From contig CAIKND010000100.1 in NCBI GenBank assembly GCA_903828675.1, forward strand, positions 1 to 64,000: a stretch of 64,000 nt of DNA, read 5' to 3'. Of the stretch, positions 46,316-54,082 are shown piece after piece. The position numbers and the translations under genes were made by a program. Source of the stretch: an uncultured Acidobacteriaceae bacterium (GTDB taxonomy: Bacteria > Acidobacteriota > Terriglobia > Terriglobales > Acidobacteriaceae). Below the pieces are notes generated by a model, which saw nothing but the letters and a program-made list of their open reading frames with translations, was not told the origin of the DNA and did no database searches. Numbering within the stretch: position 1 is the first letter of the stretch; each line of letters opens with the position of its first letter.

Positions 46316-49267
46316 ATGGCCGACAATTACACTAACCCGACGGATGTTTCAGGAGCCGGCAGCCGTATCTTGGGGGCTGCGAAAGCTCCTGGCGGGGTCG
46401 TGATTCGCTGCCTGCTGACGGTGGGTATGCTGCTGGGTTGCGGGCTTCCGGGCATGGCGCTGCAGCCGGGCACTCCGCTGGGCAACTATGGCCGCCAGGC
46501 CTGGGTGATGGAGAACGGGCTGCCGCAGAACACGGTTCATGCACTGGTGCAGACCCGGGATGGCTTTGTGTGGCTGGGGACTGAGGTGGGGCTGGTGCGC
46601 TTTGACGGCAACGGTTTTCAGGTCTTCGACCGGAATTCGACGCCGGCGTTGCTGGATAGCGACGTCCGCTGCCTGCTGGAGATACACGACGGGGCGCTGT
46701 GGATTGGAACCAGCGATGGGCTGGCGCGGTGGAAGGATGGCGCGGTGACGGCCTTCACCACGAAGGACGGGTTGCCGGGGAACAGCGTGAAGTCCCTCAA
46801 CCTGGACTCAGATGGCTCGATCGGGATTGAGACCGCTGAAGGTGGAGCAAGCTACAAGGACGGCCGTCTTTCGGCTCGCGATGTCGTGTGTTACTCCTGC
46901 CCCCTCATCGTGGATCATGCTTCGTTGCCAAACGGAAGTTGGGCTGCAGCAACGGCGACGACGTTGACCCTTACTCGCGGCGACAAGAAAGAAATGCAGC
47001 TCGAGATCGGCCGCGAGTTGCCTGGCAATAAGATCCAGAGACTATTTGCAGACCGCGAAGGGAGTCTATGGATCGGCACAAACGGCGGACTGGCTCGGTG
47101 GGCAGGGGGCAAATTGGAATTGCTGCCGGTCACCGATCCGCTGGCCTCAGCCTCAGTTCTGGCGCTGATGGAAGACCACGAGGGGAATCTCTGGGTGGGA
47201 ACCGAAGCGAGCGGGCTGCATATTCTGCGCGATCAGCGCTTCCGCACCTTTGGGGCTCGCGAAGGGCTTTCTTCAGACAACACAACCGCGTTGGTGGAGG
47301 ACGGAGCGGGTACGCTTTGGGTGGGAACCAGCGGAGCCGGCCTGAACGCGATTCGCCGCTCCGAAACGGGTGCGGGCGCGGTGCGCCATTACTCTGTCCG
47401 CGACGGCCTGTTGAGCGATGTGATTCTGTCACTGGCCGTTGCGCCCAACGGTGATCTATGGGTGGGTACGCCGGATGGGCTCAACCGAATTCGCGCGGGC
47501 AAGATCGCGGCCTTCACCTCGGCGGATGGGCTGCCCGACGATTTTATCCGCTCGCTGCTGGCTGACTCAGATGGATCCTTATGGATTGGGACCAGGCGCG
47601 GTCTTACGCACTGGAATGGCCGCGATCTGGGGCAGGCAGGCACCGCCCACATGGAGACATTTACACAGGCCAACGGTCTGGGAAGCAACCTGGTGGGCGC
47701 CATGGCCCGTGACGCGCAAGGGGAACTTTGGGTGGCTACGCTGGCGGGTCTGTCACGGCTGCGCGAAGGCAAGATTGCTAATTACACGACGGCGAACGGG
47801 CTCTCCAGCAATGTGATTACGGCCCTGCTGGTGCGCTCCAATGGGACGCTACTGGTTGGAACGCAAGACCGCGGATGGACGGCATGGGATGGGAAGTCTT
47901 TCATTGTGAAGGAGTCCTTCAGTCCGGATGTGACATCGATCCGCGCGATTCTGGAAGATGGGTCGGGCCAACTGTGGTTTGCCACAGCCAATGGCATTGC
48001 GCGCTGCGATAGCGACAAGGAGGCGAATTGCTCGCATTGCATCGAATTTGGCGCGGCCGATGGGCTGCGAAGCCGCGAGACAGCGACCAATAGCCATCCC
48101 TCCGCCTGGCGCTCCCGCGATGGACGCCTTTGGTTTGCCACGCCCAAAGGATTGGTAGAGGTAGACCCGGCGCACTTCCCGGTGAACACCGTCCCGCCTC
48201 CGGTGGCGCTGGAGCGGCTTGCGGTGGACGATGTGCAGCAGCAGGTCGGCGGCTCGAACCCCTCTGTGCGGATTCCTGCCGGCCATGTTCACTTCCAGTT
48301 CGACTACGCGGCTCTCAGCTTCAGCGTCCCCCAGAAAGTCCGCTATCGCTACATGCTTGAGGGCTTTGACCGCAACTGGACCGATGCCGGCACGCGCCGC
48401 TCAGCTTACTACACGAACATTCCTCCCGGCCATTACACGTTCCGGGTTCAGGCGGCCAACAATGACGGCGTTTGGAACACCGAGGGCGCGGCGCTGAGGT
48501 TTGAACTGCGACCTCACGTTTACCAGACCATCTGGTTCTATCTTCTGTTGGTTCTTGGTGCGGCGGCAATTGTGGTGCTGCTGTTGCGGCTCAGGCTTCG
48601 GCGGGCAGAGAGCGAGTTTCGTGCCGTGCTGGGCGAGCGCAACCGCATCGCGCGCGAGATTCACGACACACTGGCGCAGGGCTACGTGGGCATCTCAGTG
48701 CAACTGGAAGTGCTGGCGGAGCTTTTGCGGCTCAACAAACTGGAGGCAGTGACAAAGCAACTTGACCTTACCCGCGGCCACGTTCGCGAGGGGTTGGCGG
48801 ATGCGCGGCAGTCAATCTGGGCGCTGCGCTCACAGGACTCGGGCGAGACGACCTTGCCGGTTCGCATACGCCGCCTGGCAGAGGCCGCGGAGAGCGGTGC
48901 ACTGGAATCGCGGTTCAGCATTTATGGCGCCTACAGGTCGCTTCCGCCGGGCACGGAACAGGAAATCCTGCGCGTGGCCCAGGAGGCAATTCATAATGTG
49001 AAGAAGCACGCTGTGGCCAAGAGCCTCTCAGTGCAGTTAGAGTACAGGCCGGACGAGATTGCGCTGGAAGTGCGGGACGACGGGCTTGGATTCGCATCGG
49101 GCAAAGCCCCGGGGGCCTATTTGGCAGGCGACGGGCCGGGGCACTTTGGACTGACCGGAATGAGGGAGCGCGCGGCAACTATTGGTGGAACTTTGGATGT
49201 GACCAGCGAGCCGGGTGCGGGAACAACAGTCCGGCTGCGGGTGCCGGCGCGGGGACGACAATGGTAG
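46316..49267 (+). CDS. Propeller sensor histidine kinase (Reg_prop, Y_Y_Y, HisKA_3, HATPase)
   Basis: This 983-residue inner-membrane sensor has an exported N-terminus (CLLTVGMLLGCGLPGMALQP). About a dozen Reg_prop blades follow (LVQTRDGFVWLGTEVGLVRF, ADSDGSLWIGTRRGLTHW), then a Y_Y_Y domain (YMLEGFDRNWTDAGTRRSAY). One transmembrane helix lies near 740-760 (FYLLLVLGAAAIVVLLLRLR). The HisKA_3 helix carries the phospho-acceptor His in REIHDTLAQG near residue 783, and the ATPase has EAIHNVKKHA, RDDGLGF and GLTGMRERA. It should sense a periplasmic ligand, perhaps a glycan product. A GTG at 46400, closer to the signal helix, is an alternative start. The regulator gene follows by 14 bases. Confidence 0.9.
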   Translation: MADNYTNPTDVSGAGSRILGAAKAPGGVVIRCLLTVGMLLGCGLPGMALQPGTPLGNYGRQAWVMENGLPQNTVHALVQTRDGFVWLGTEVGLVRFDGNGFQVFDRNSTPALLDSDVRCLLEIHDGALWIGTSDGLARWKDGAVTAFTTKDGLPGNSVKSLNLDSDGSIGIETAEGGASYKDGRLSARDVVCYSCPLIVDHASLPNGSWAAATATTLTLTRGDKKEMQLEIGRELPGNKIQRLFADREGSLWIGTNGGLARWAGGKLELLPVTDPLASASVLALMEDHEGNLWVGTEASGLHILRDQRFRTFGAREGLSSDNTTALVEDGAGTLWVGTSGAGLNAIRRSETGAGAVRHYSVRDGLLSDVILSLAVAPNGDLWVGTPDGLNRIRAGKIAAFTSADGLPDDFIRSLLADSDGSLWIGTRRGLTHWNGRDLGQAGTAHMETFTQANGLGSNLVGAMARDAQGELWVATLAGLSRLREGKIANYTTANGLSSNVITALLVRSNGTLLVGTQDRGWTAWDGKSFIVKESFSPDVTSIRAILEDGSGQLWFATANGIARCDSDKEANCSHCIEFGAADGLRSRETATNSHPSAWRSRDGRLWFATPKGLVEVDPAHFPVNTVPPPVALERLAVDDVQQQVGGSNPSVRIPAGHVHFQFDYAALSFSVPQKVRYRYMLEGFDRNWTDAGTRRSAYYTNIPPGHYTFRVQAANNDGVWNTEGAALRFELRPHVYQTIWFYLLLVLGAAAIVVLLLRLRLRRAESEFRAVLGERNRIAREIHDTLAQGYVGISVQLEVLAELLRLNKLEAVTKQLDLTRGHVREGLADARQSIWALRSQDSGETTLPVRIRRLAEAAESGALESRFSIYGAYRSLPPGTEQEILRVAQEAIHNVKKHAVAKSLSVQLEYRPDEIALEVRDDGLGFASGKAPGAYLAGDGPGHFGLTGMRERAATIGGTLDVTSEPGAGTTVRLRVPARGRQW

Positions 49268-49281
49268 ACGGGAGGACATGA

Positions 49282-49932
49282 GTGGCCAGGGAATCGATTC
49301 GAGTGTTGGTTGTGGAGGATCATCACGTTGTGCGCCAGGGGCTGGTGGCACTTCTGAACGTGGTCGAGGGGCTTGAAGTGGTGGGCGAAGCTGCCGATGG
49401 AGTAGAGGCGATCGCCCAGTTTCGCAAGCATCTGCCCGATATCACGCTGATCGATCTGCGCCTGCCGCGACTTGGAGGTGTGGACGTAATTCAGCGCATC
49501 CACATGGAGACGCCACAGGCGCGCTTCATCGTGCTGACCACCTATGACGGGGATGAGGATATCTATCGCGCCCTTCAGGCTGGCGCGCGGGCCTACCTGT
49601 TGAAGGGCATGACGACGGAACAGCTGATTGCGACCATTCGCGCGGTTCATTCGGGCAAGCTGCATATTCCGCCGGAGATTGCCGAGAAGCTGGCCAGGCG
49701 CATGGGCGCGGAGGATCTGACGCCACGCGAGTTCGACGTGCTGGAACAGATTGTGCGTGGCAAGAGCAACAAGGGAATTGCGACCGAGCTTGAAATCTCA
49801 GAGGCGACGGTGAAGACACACATCAACAGCCTCTTGGGTAAACTGGGTGTGACCGACCGAACACAGGCGGCTACAGTCGCAATCCAGCGCGGTATCATTC
49901 CACTTGAATCCCTAGAGAAGCCCACGCCATGA
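49282..49932 (+). CDS. NarL/FixJ-family response regulator
   Basis: This 216-residue protein has a receiver domain (IRVLVVEDHHVVRQGLVAL) with phospho-acceptor Asp58 (TLIDLRLPRLGG) and the conserved LLKGM lysine. A LuxR-type helix-turn-helix follows (LTPREFDVLEQIVRGKSN, ISEATVKTHINSLLGKLGV). The GTG start is preceded by GGGAGGA. It is the natural partner of the kinase encoded 14 bases upstream and probably binds DNA when phosphorylated. Targets are unknown; the exported protein whose start codon overlaps its stop is co-expressed with it. Confidence 0.93.
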   Translation: MARESIRVLVVEDHHVVRQGLVALLNVVEGLEVVGEAADGVEAIAQFRKHLPDITLIDLRLPRLGGVDVIQRIHMETPQARFIVLTTYDGDEDIYRALQAGARAYLLKGMTTEQLIATIRAVHSGKLHIPPEIAEKLARRMGAEDLTPREFDVLEQIVRGKSNKGIATELEISEATVKTHINSLLGKLGVTDRTQAATVAIQRGIIPLESLEKPTP

Positions 49933-50471
49933 ACAGAAACTTCGTAAGGACGCTGCTCTTTGCCGCAACTGTGATGGTGGCTGTGCCGTTGCCGGCGAAG
50001 GTTACACAGGCGCAGAGACCGGTCTGGAGGCAAGCCACAGATGCTGAGCTTGCTTCGCTCCTACCGGCGCGTGCGCGGGTGGAAAAAGAACACATTGAGA
50101 CGGAATTGCGCACAGCCTCAGGAATTGTGAACAGGCGAGGGCGGTACATTGCCGGCGTTGTGCTGCTCACGGCCGGGTACTCCGCGGAGGGCAAGTACTC
50201 GCACTACCTGGTTGTGCAGACGCCGGTTCGCATCGGCGGAATCCTGTTCAAGCCGGGAGAGTACGTGTTTGGATGGGACCGGCGGCCGGCGGAGGATGTT
50301 CTGAGCGTGCACTTTTACGAGGCTGCCACAGCAACTCCGGTTGGCACCGCGGATGCGCATCGGATTGCCGGATCAAGCCGCGTGGAGAGCCTGCACATTT
50401 GGCCGCCCGCCGATAAAGCGTTGATTCAGATTGGGCGGTTCGGCATCCCATACGAGTTTGGCGAACAATGA
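49929..50471 (+). CDS. Small exported protein of unknown function
   Basis: This 180-residue protein has a signal peptide (TLLFAATVMVAVPLPAKVTQAQ) and a beta-rich mature part. Its start overlaps the response-regulator stop (ATGA), so it is translated with the two-component pair and may be an accessory of the sensor or a marker of its output. It resembles the protein at 34867-35391 in strand order and in several aligned positions, suggesting one family that I cannot name. It converges with the minus-strand operon that ends at 50509. Confidence 0.75.
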   Translation: MNRNFVRTLLFAATVMVAVPLPAKVTQAQRPVWRQATDAELASLLPARARVEKEHIETELRTASGIVNRRGRYIAGVVLLTAGYSAEGKYSHYLVVQTPVRIGGILFKPGEYVFGWDRRPAEDVLSVHFYEAATATPVGTADAHRIAGSSRVESLHIWPPADKALIQIGRFGIPYEFGEQ

Positions 50472-50508
50472 TCGCGTTGGCCTGACTGAAACGCGTTGCT
50501 CGATTGCG

Positions 50509-52491
50509 TTAGCGCGGCTCACCGGTCGGGAGAAACGCAACTCCTGATATTAAATTGCCCGAAGCCAGCGCATCCCTTAGCCGCTCGGGATCTGCACCGA
50601 CCTGGAGGGCTGCCGCATGAAGCAGGCTGACCGCGCCCGCCGGAGTGGTTTCAGCCGGCAGACGAAAGATCCACGGAACGTTGGTTGAGGTCAGGGTCTT
50701 ATCGCTGCTGAGGGCAAGCACCGGTACAAAGGTTTTAAGAGCCAGTTGCTCGGCCAGGTGAGCGGCGTTGCGGTCCAGGGCGACAATCGCCACAGCGTGA
50801 TCGTCCATGAGCGCGCGCACCAGCTGAGTGGAAGCAGCGCCCCAGTTCTGATCGCTGGCAACGGGCAGCAGCGTCCAATCCTGACCATTTGCCGCGCCTG
50901 CTTTCAACTCCTCCTGCATCTCCTGCGACTGCACGGCTTGCACCGCCCGAGGACCGAAGACCACGACGTGGACCGGACCTTGTGATAAGCGCCGGCGACG
51001 CGGGCCGGAAAAATCGACGCCATCCTCGCCCACGCGGGCGTAGGGAATTTGTTGCGCATCGGGAGCTTTGGGCACCACCGGGCCTTGCGCTGCCGCGGGC
51101 GGTTTTTCCATGGCTGCAACGCGGTAAGAGATGACGCCGTTATGCACTGTGCCCAGGTACATGGGCGCCACGTTCTTCTGGTTCGGGTCGAAGATCATGT
51201 GTCCAGTTACGCCGTCGTACTGTTCGATATTCGCAAGCGCATCGTGGATGCGGGCGCGATTGAGACCGGCCTCGCAGATGGAGTCCAACAGCGCATTCAT
51301 GGCGTCATAGGCCAGCGAGGCAAACTGCTCGGGCTTCTCATGGAAGCGATCTTCGAAGCGCCTGTTGAAGGCGAGCCAGCGCGGATCGTTGCGGGCGGGG
51401 TCATAAGGGTAGACGGCTTCAAAGCCTTCAGCGGCCTCACCGGCATCGGCCAGAAGCGTGGGCCCCAGCGTGCGGTAGGCGCCAAAGACGCGCTGCTTCA
51501 TGCCGGCGGCGCGCATCTGCTTCAGGATAAGAGCGGCCTGCGTCTCGTCGGTCCACAGTACGATGGCATCGGCACGCGATGAGCGGATAACCTGCAACTG
51601 CTTCGAGTAGTCGGTGTCGCCAGGAAGATATTTTTGCTCAATAACGACGGGGTGGCCCAACCGCCGCGCCGCATCGCGGAATTTGATTACGCCGAACCGC
51701 CCATAGCGACTGTTGACTCTAAGCAGCGCCACCCGTTTCAATCCGAGTTCTGTAAAGATTCGCCGCGCCAGAGTGAGGCACTGCACGCGGTCATCCTGCA
51801 GGTCGGTGAAGTACCACGGGATGTAGGTCTCTGGAATGGTGGGATCGGTGGATGCCGAATTGACAATGGGAATCTCGGCGCGCAGGGCCACGCGCAGTGC
51901 GATGTGCGTGGACTCGGAACTGATGGAACCGAAGATCGCCCAATCCTGGTCGTCGTAAACCATCTTTACGACTTCATTTGAAGCCGAGCCCCAGATGGTG
52001 GGGTCAGTGGGCCGGTCATCGCCGTAAACTGTCTTGGCCTGCCAGTTGTCGTAGTCGTTGTGGAGCATGAGATGGAAGGGCTTGCCCCCATAGCCACCGC
52101 GGGCATTGGCCTCTTCGACGGCCAACTGCGCACCGTTTAACATGCGCAATCCAAACACCGATTCGGGATTGTGCTCGATGGGCCCAAAGAAGCCGATGCG
52201 CACTTCGGTCAGATTTTTCGGCTCAGGCAGATCGCGTCCCGCGCCCGAATAGATATTGGGGTGGATGTAGTTGAGGTCGTAGGGGGCGGCGAACTTTGCG
52301 TAGGGACTGAGATCGGCAGGCTCGCCCGCATAGGGCGCAACCTCGCGGTCTTTGGGCGGACCCGGCGGATGCGCACCGCAGGCGCAGGTCTTTGTTTCCG
52401 CGTCCTGCCGTACCGCAGGCGCTTGCGCTGCGCCTGCCGCGACGACCACGGCCCATGTACAGGCCACAACCAACAACCATCCGTTACGCAT
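50509..52491 (-). CDS. ABC-type solute-binding protein (Peripla_BP_6-like) with second partial lobe
   Basis: This 660-residue exported protein has a signal peptide (GWLLVVACTWAVVVAAGAAQA) and a branched-chain-amino-acid-type binding domain at about 90-460: VRIGFFGPIEHNPESVFGLR, GAQLAVEEANARGGYGGKPF, IVNSASTDPTIPETYIPWYF, and the KYLPGDTDYSKQLQVIRSS block. A second periplasmic-binding-like segment follows (VHVVVFGPRAVQAVQSQ, VPVLALSSDKTLTSTNVPWI). This makes it much longer than the usual 370-420. A CACGAH motif lies near residue 35. No permease or ATPase gene is adjacent, so it may act as a sensor or scavenger. ATG 52491 has GGAG upstream and follows RidA by five bases. It is the last gene of the operon. 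Confidence 0.82.
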   Translation of the reverse strand: MRNGWLLVVACTWAVVVAAGAAQAPAVRQDAETKTCACGAHPPGPPKDREVAPYAGEPADLSPYAKFAAPYDLNYIHPNIYSGAGRDLPEPKNLTEVRIGFFGPIEHNPESVFGLRMLNGAQLAVEEANARGGYGGKPFHLMLHNDYDNWQAKTVYGDDRPTDPTIWGSASNEVVKMVYDDQDWAIFGSISSESTHIALRVALRAEIPIVNSASTDPTIPETYIPWYFTDLQDDRVQCLTLARRIFTELGLKRVALLRVNSRYGRFGVIKFRDAARRLGHPVVIEQKYLPGDTDYSKQLQVIRSSRADAIVLWTDETQAALILKQMRAAGMKQRVFGAYRTLGPTLLADAGEAAEGFEAVYPYDPARNDPRWLAFNRRFEDRFHEKPEQFASLAYDAMNALLDSICEAGLNRARIHDALANIEQYDGVTGHMIFDPNQKNVAPMYLGTVHNGVISYRVAAMEKPPAAAQGPVVPKAPDAQQIPYARVGEDGVDFSGPRRRRLSQGPVHVVVFGPRAVQAVQSQEMQEELKAGAANGQDWTLLPVASDQNWGAASTQLVRALMDDHAVAIVALDRNAAHLAEQLALKTFVPVLALSSDKTLTSTNVPWIFRLPAETTPAGAVSLLHAAALQVGADPERLRDALASGNLISGVAFLPTGEPR

Positions 52492-52496
52492 GTGAA

Positions 52497-52997
52497 CTAC
52501 TCCTTGGCGGGGGCTGCCTTGTCTGTGCGGAACATGGCGATGGCCTCGATCTCGATCAGCAACTCGGGCCGGCACAGATGTGCCTGAATGCCTGTGGATG
52601 CGGGCAGTGGATCAAGACCCTGCTCCTTGAAAAAGGCGGTGCGTCCCGCATTGAATACGTCGTAGTCACGATCGATGTCGCGCAGGTAACAACTGGTGCG
52701 GACGATATCGTGCCAGGTGGCGCCCTCACTGTTGAGCAGCCCGGTGATGTTGTCAAAAGTACGGCGCAACTGGGCAGAGAAGTCGCCGATGTGCACGCTC
52801 TTGCCTTCCTCATCAATGGATGCCGTGCCCGAGATGAGCAGGATGGTGACGCCGCCAATATCGATTCTCATGCCGCGCGAGAACGAGCTTGGCTTGGCAT
52901 AGGCATAAGCCTCGTTAAGTACACCGTGATTGGTCATGGCGCGCTTTTCAATGGGCGCGTGTGCGATGGCTTCCAGAATTTCCGCAAATGCATTCAT
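52497..52997 (-). CDS. RidA/YjgF family protein
   Basis: This 166-residue cytosolic protein matches the Rid family, whose members deaminate reactive enamine or imine intermediates or act in related catabolic steps. Visible blocks are LLISGTASIDEEGKSVHIGD, LRRTFDNITGLLNSEGATWH, VRTSCYLRDIDRDYDVFN and a PASTGIQAHLCRPELLIEIE ending; the Arg that binds substrate carboxylates in archetypal RidA aligns with CRPELLIEIE. It is about 40 residues longer than RidA itself, at both ends. AAGGAG lies nine bases before the ATG. It sits between the orphan propeller and the binding-protein gene, so its substrate may come from this pathway. Confidence 0.88.
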   Translation of the reverse strand: MNAFAEILEAIAHAPIEKRAMTNHGVLNEAYAYAKPSSFSRGMRIDIGGVTILLISGTASIDEEGKSVHIGDFSAQLRRTFDNITGLLNSEGATWHDIVRTSCYLRDIDRDYDVFNAGRTAFFKEQGLDPLPASTGIQAHLCRPELLIEIEAIAMFRTDKAAPAKE

Positions 52998-53023
52998 GAT
53001 GATGTCTCCTTATTTTCTTAGTC

Positions 53024-54082
53024 TTACTGTCGAATACCGTGGCTCAACCCCTTGGCCGTCGCGACCCAAATGTCGCTGCCCTGGAAGTCGATGCCGAGAA
53101 CGTAGTTGTGAGCCGGCGCCGTGGTTACGGCGACCTGCGTTACCTTGCCCTGAGCGTCGCGCACGGTCATCTCCGGCTTGCCGCTTTGGAGCGAGGGGCG
53201 ATAGACGGCCCAGTTCGTGCCGTCGTAATAGGCCAGTCCCTTGTCGGTTCCGAACCAGGCGCGATTCGCGTCAACGCCTTTGATCGTATTGGTAAAGTTC
53301 GAAGGAAGGCCGCTGTCTTTGGTAAGAAAGTTGTGCCAGTAGCGGCCATCGTAGCGGCTGTCGCCGAAATATGTCGCCGCCCAAACAATATTGTCTACAA
53401 AACTTACAGAAGTCACAATCTCATGGATCAGGCCCTGGTCCTTAAACAACACCATCTCGGTCTCGCCGTCGGGATCGTCATATTTGTCCCAGCGTTCAGT
53501 CTTCTGGTCGTACTCCAGCAGGCCGCTGCCCCACACCGCGTAATAAACCTTCGTGGGGGTGGCGGATACCCCATATACCCATATCTCGTTCATGGGTGTA
53601 TTGCGCTCGTTGTAAAGCGTCCACTGGCCGGTGCGGGTGTTGAGGCGGCAGCCCCCGGCGGCGGTTGCCACCCACACGTTTTCACCTTCCACCGAGACGC
53701 CGTAGACCACGTCGTTGCTCAGGCCGGAATTCAACTGTGTGTAGCTATCGATGCGCCCACCGGAGATGCGGCTCAGCCCGCCCATGGTCCCGGCCCACAC
53801 ATCGCCGGTGCGGCTATCCAGCGCCAGTGAAAGCACGGCGCGATGGGCGAGCCCGTCCTTTGCGGTGTAGGTCTTCCACGCATGATTCTCGTAGACGGCC
53901 AAACCGTTCTCGGTGCCTGCCCAGATTCGGTCTCCATCCACCAGGACCGAAAATACATGATTGTCGGGAAGGCCATTGGCTGTGGAGAAGTTCTCGAACC
54001 GGAAATGCGGCATTGCAGGCGGCGCTGCAAACGCGAGCATCCCCGCAGTCAGAAGAAGTGCGATCGTAAGGTGCGTCTTCAT
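53024..54082 (-). CDS. Exported Reg_prop beta-propeller without kinase domain
   Basis: This 352-residue protein has a signal peptide (LTIALLLTAGMLAFAAPPAM) and six or more Reg_prop blades like those of hybrid sensor kinases (VLVDGDRIWAGTENGLAVYE, ALDSRTGDVWAGTMGGLSRI, VDANRAWFGTDKGLAYY, GSDIWVATAKGLSHG). It stops after the propeller: no Y_Y_Y domain, membrane helix or kinase follows. It may bind a ligand or protein in the periplasm as a free-standing sensor lobe. Its start overlaps the stop of the propeller-cytochrome gene (ATGA), and RidA follows after 26 bases. Confidence 0.82.
   Translation of the reverse strand: MKTHLTIALLLTAGMLAFAAPPAMPHFRFENFSTANGLPDNHVFSVLVDGDRIWAGTENGLAVYENHAWKTYTAKDGLAHRAVLSLALDSRTGDVWAGTMGGLSRISGGRIDSYTQLNSGLSNDVVYGVSVEGENVWVATAAGGCRLNTRTGQWTLYNERNTPMNEIWVYGVSATPTKVYYAVWGSGLLEYDQKTERWDKYDDPDGETEMVLFKDQGLIHEIVTSVSFVDNIVWAATYFGDSRYDGRYWHNFLTKDSGLPSNFTNTIKGVDANRAWFGTDKGLAYYDGTNWAVYRPSLQSGKPEMTVRDAQGKVTQVAVTTAPAHNYVLGIDFQGSDIWVATAKGLSHGIRQ

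Noticed and set aside
52371..52391. CACGAH in the solute-binding protein as a haem site
   Set aside because: It is CxCxxH rather than CxxCH, so covalent haem attachment by the normal system is not expected.
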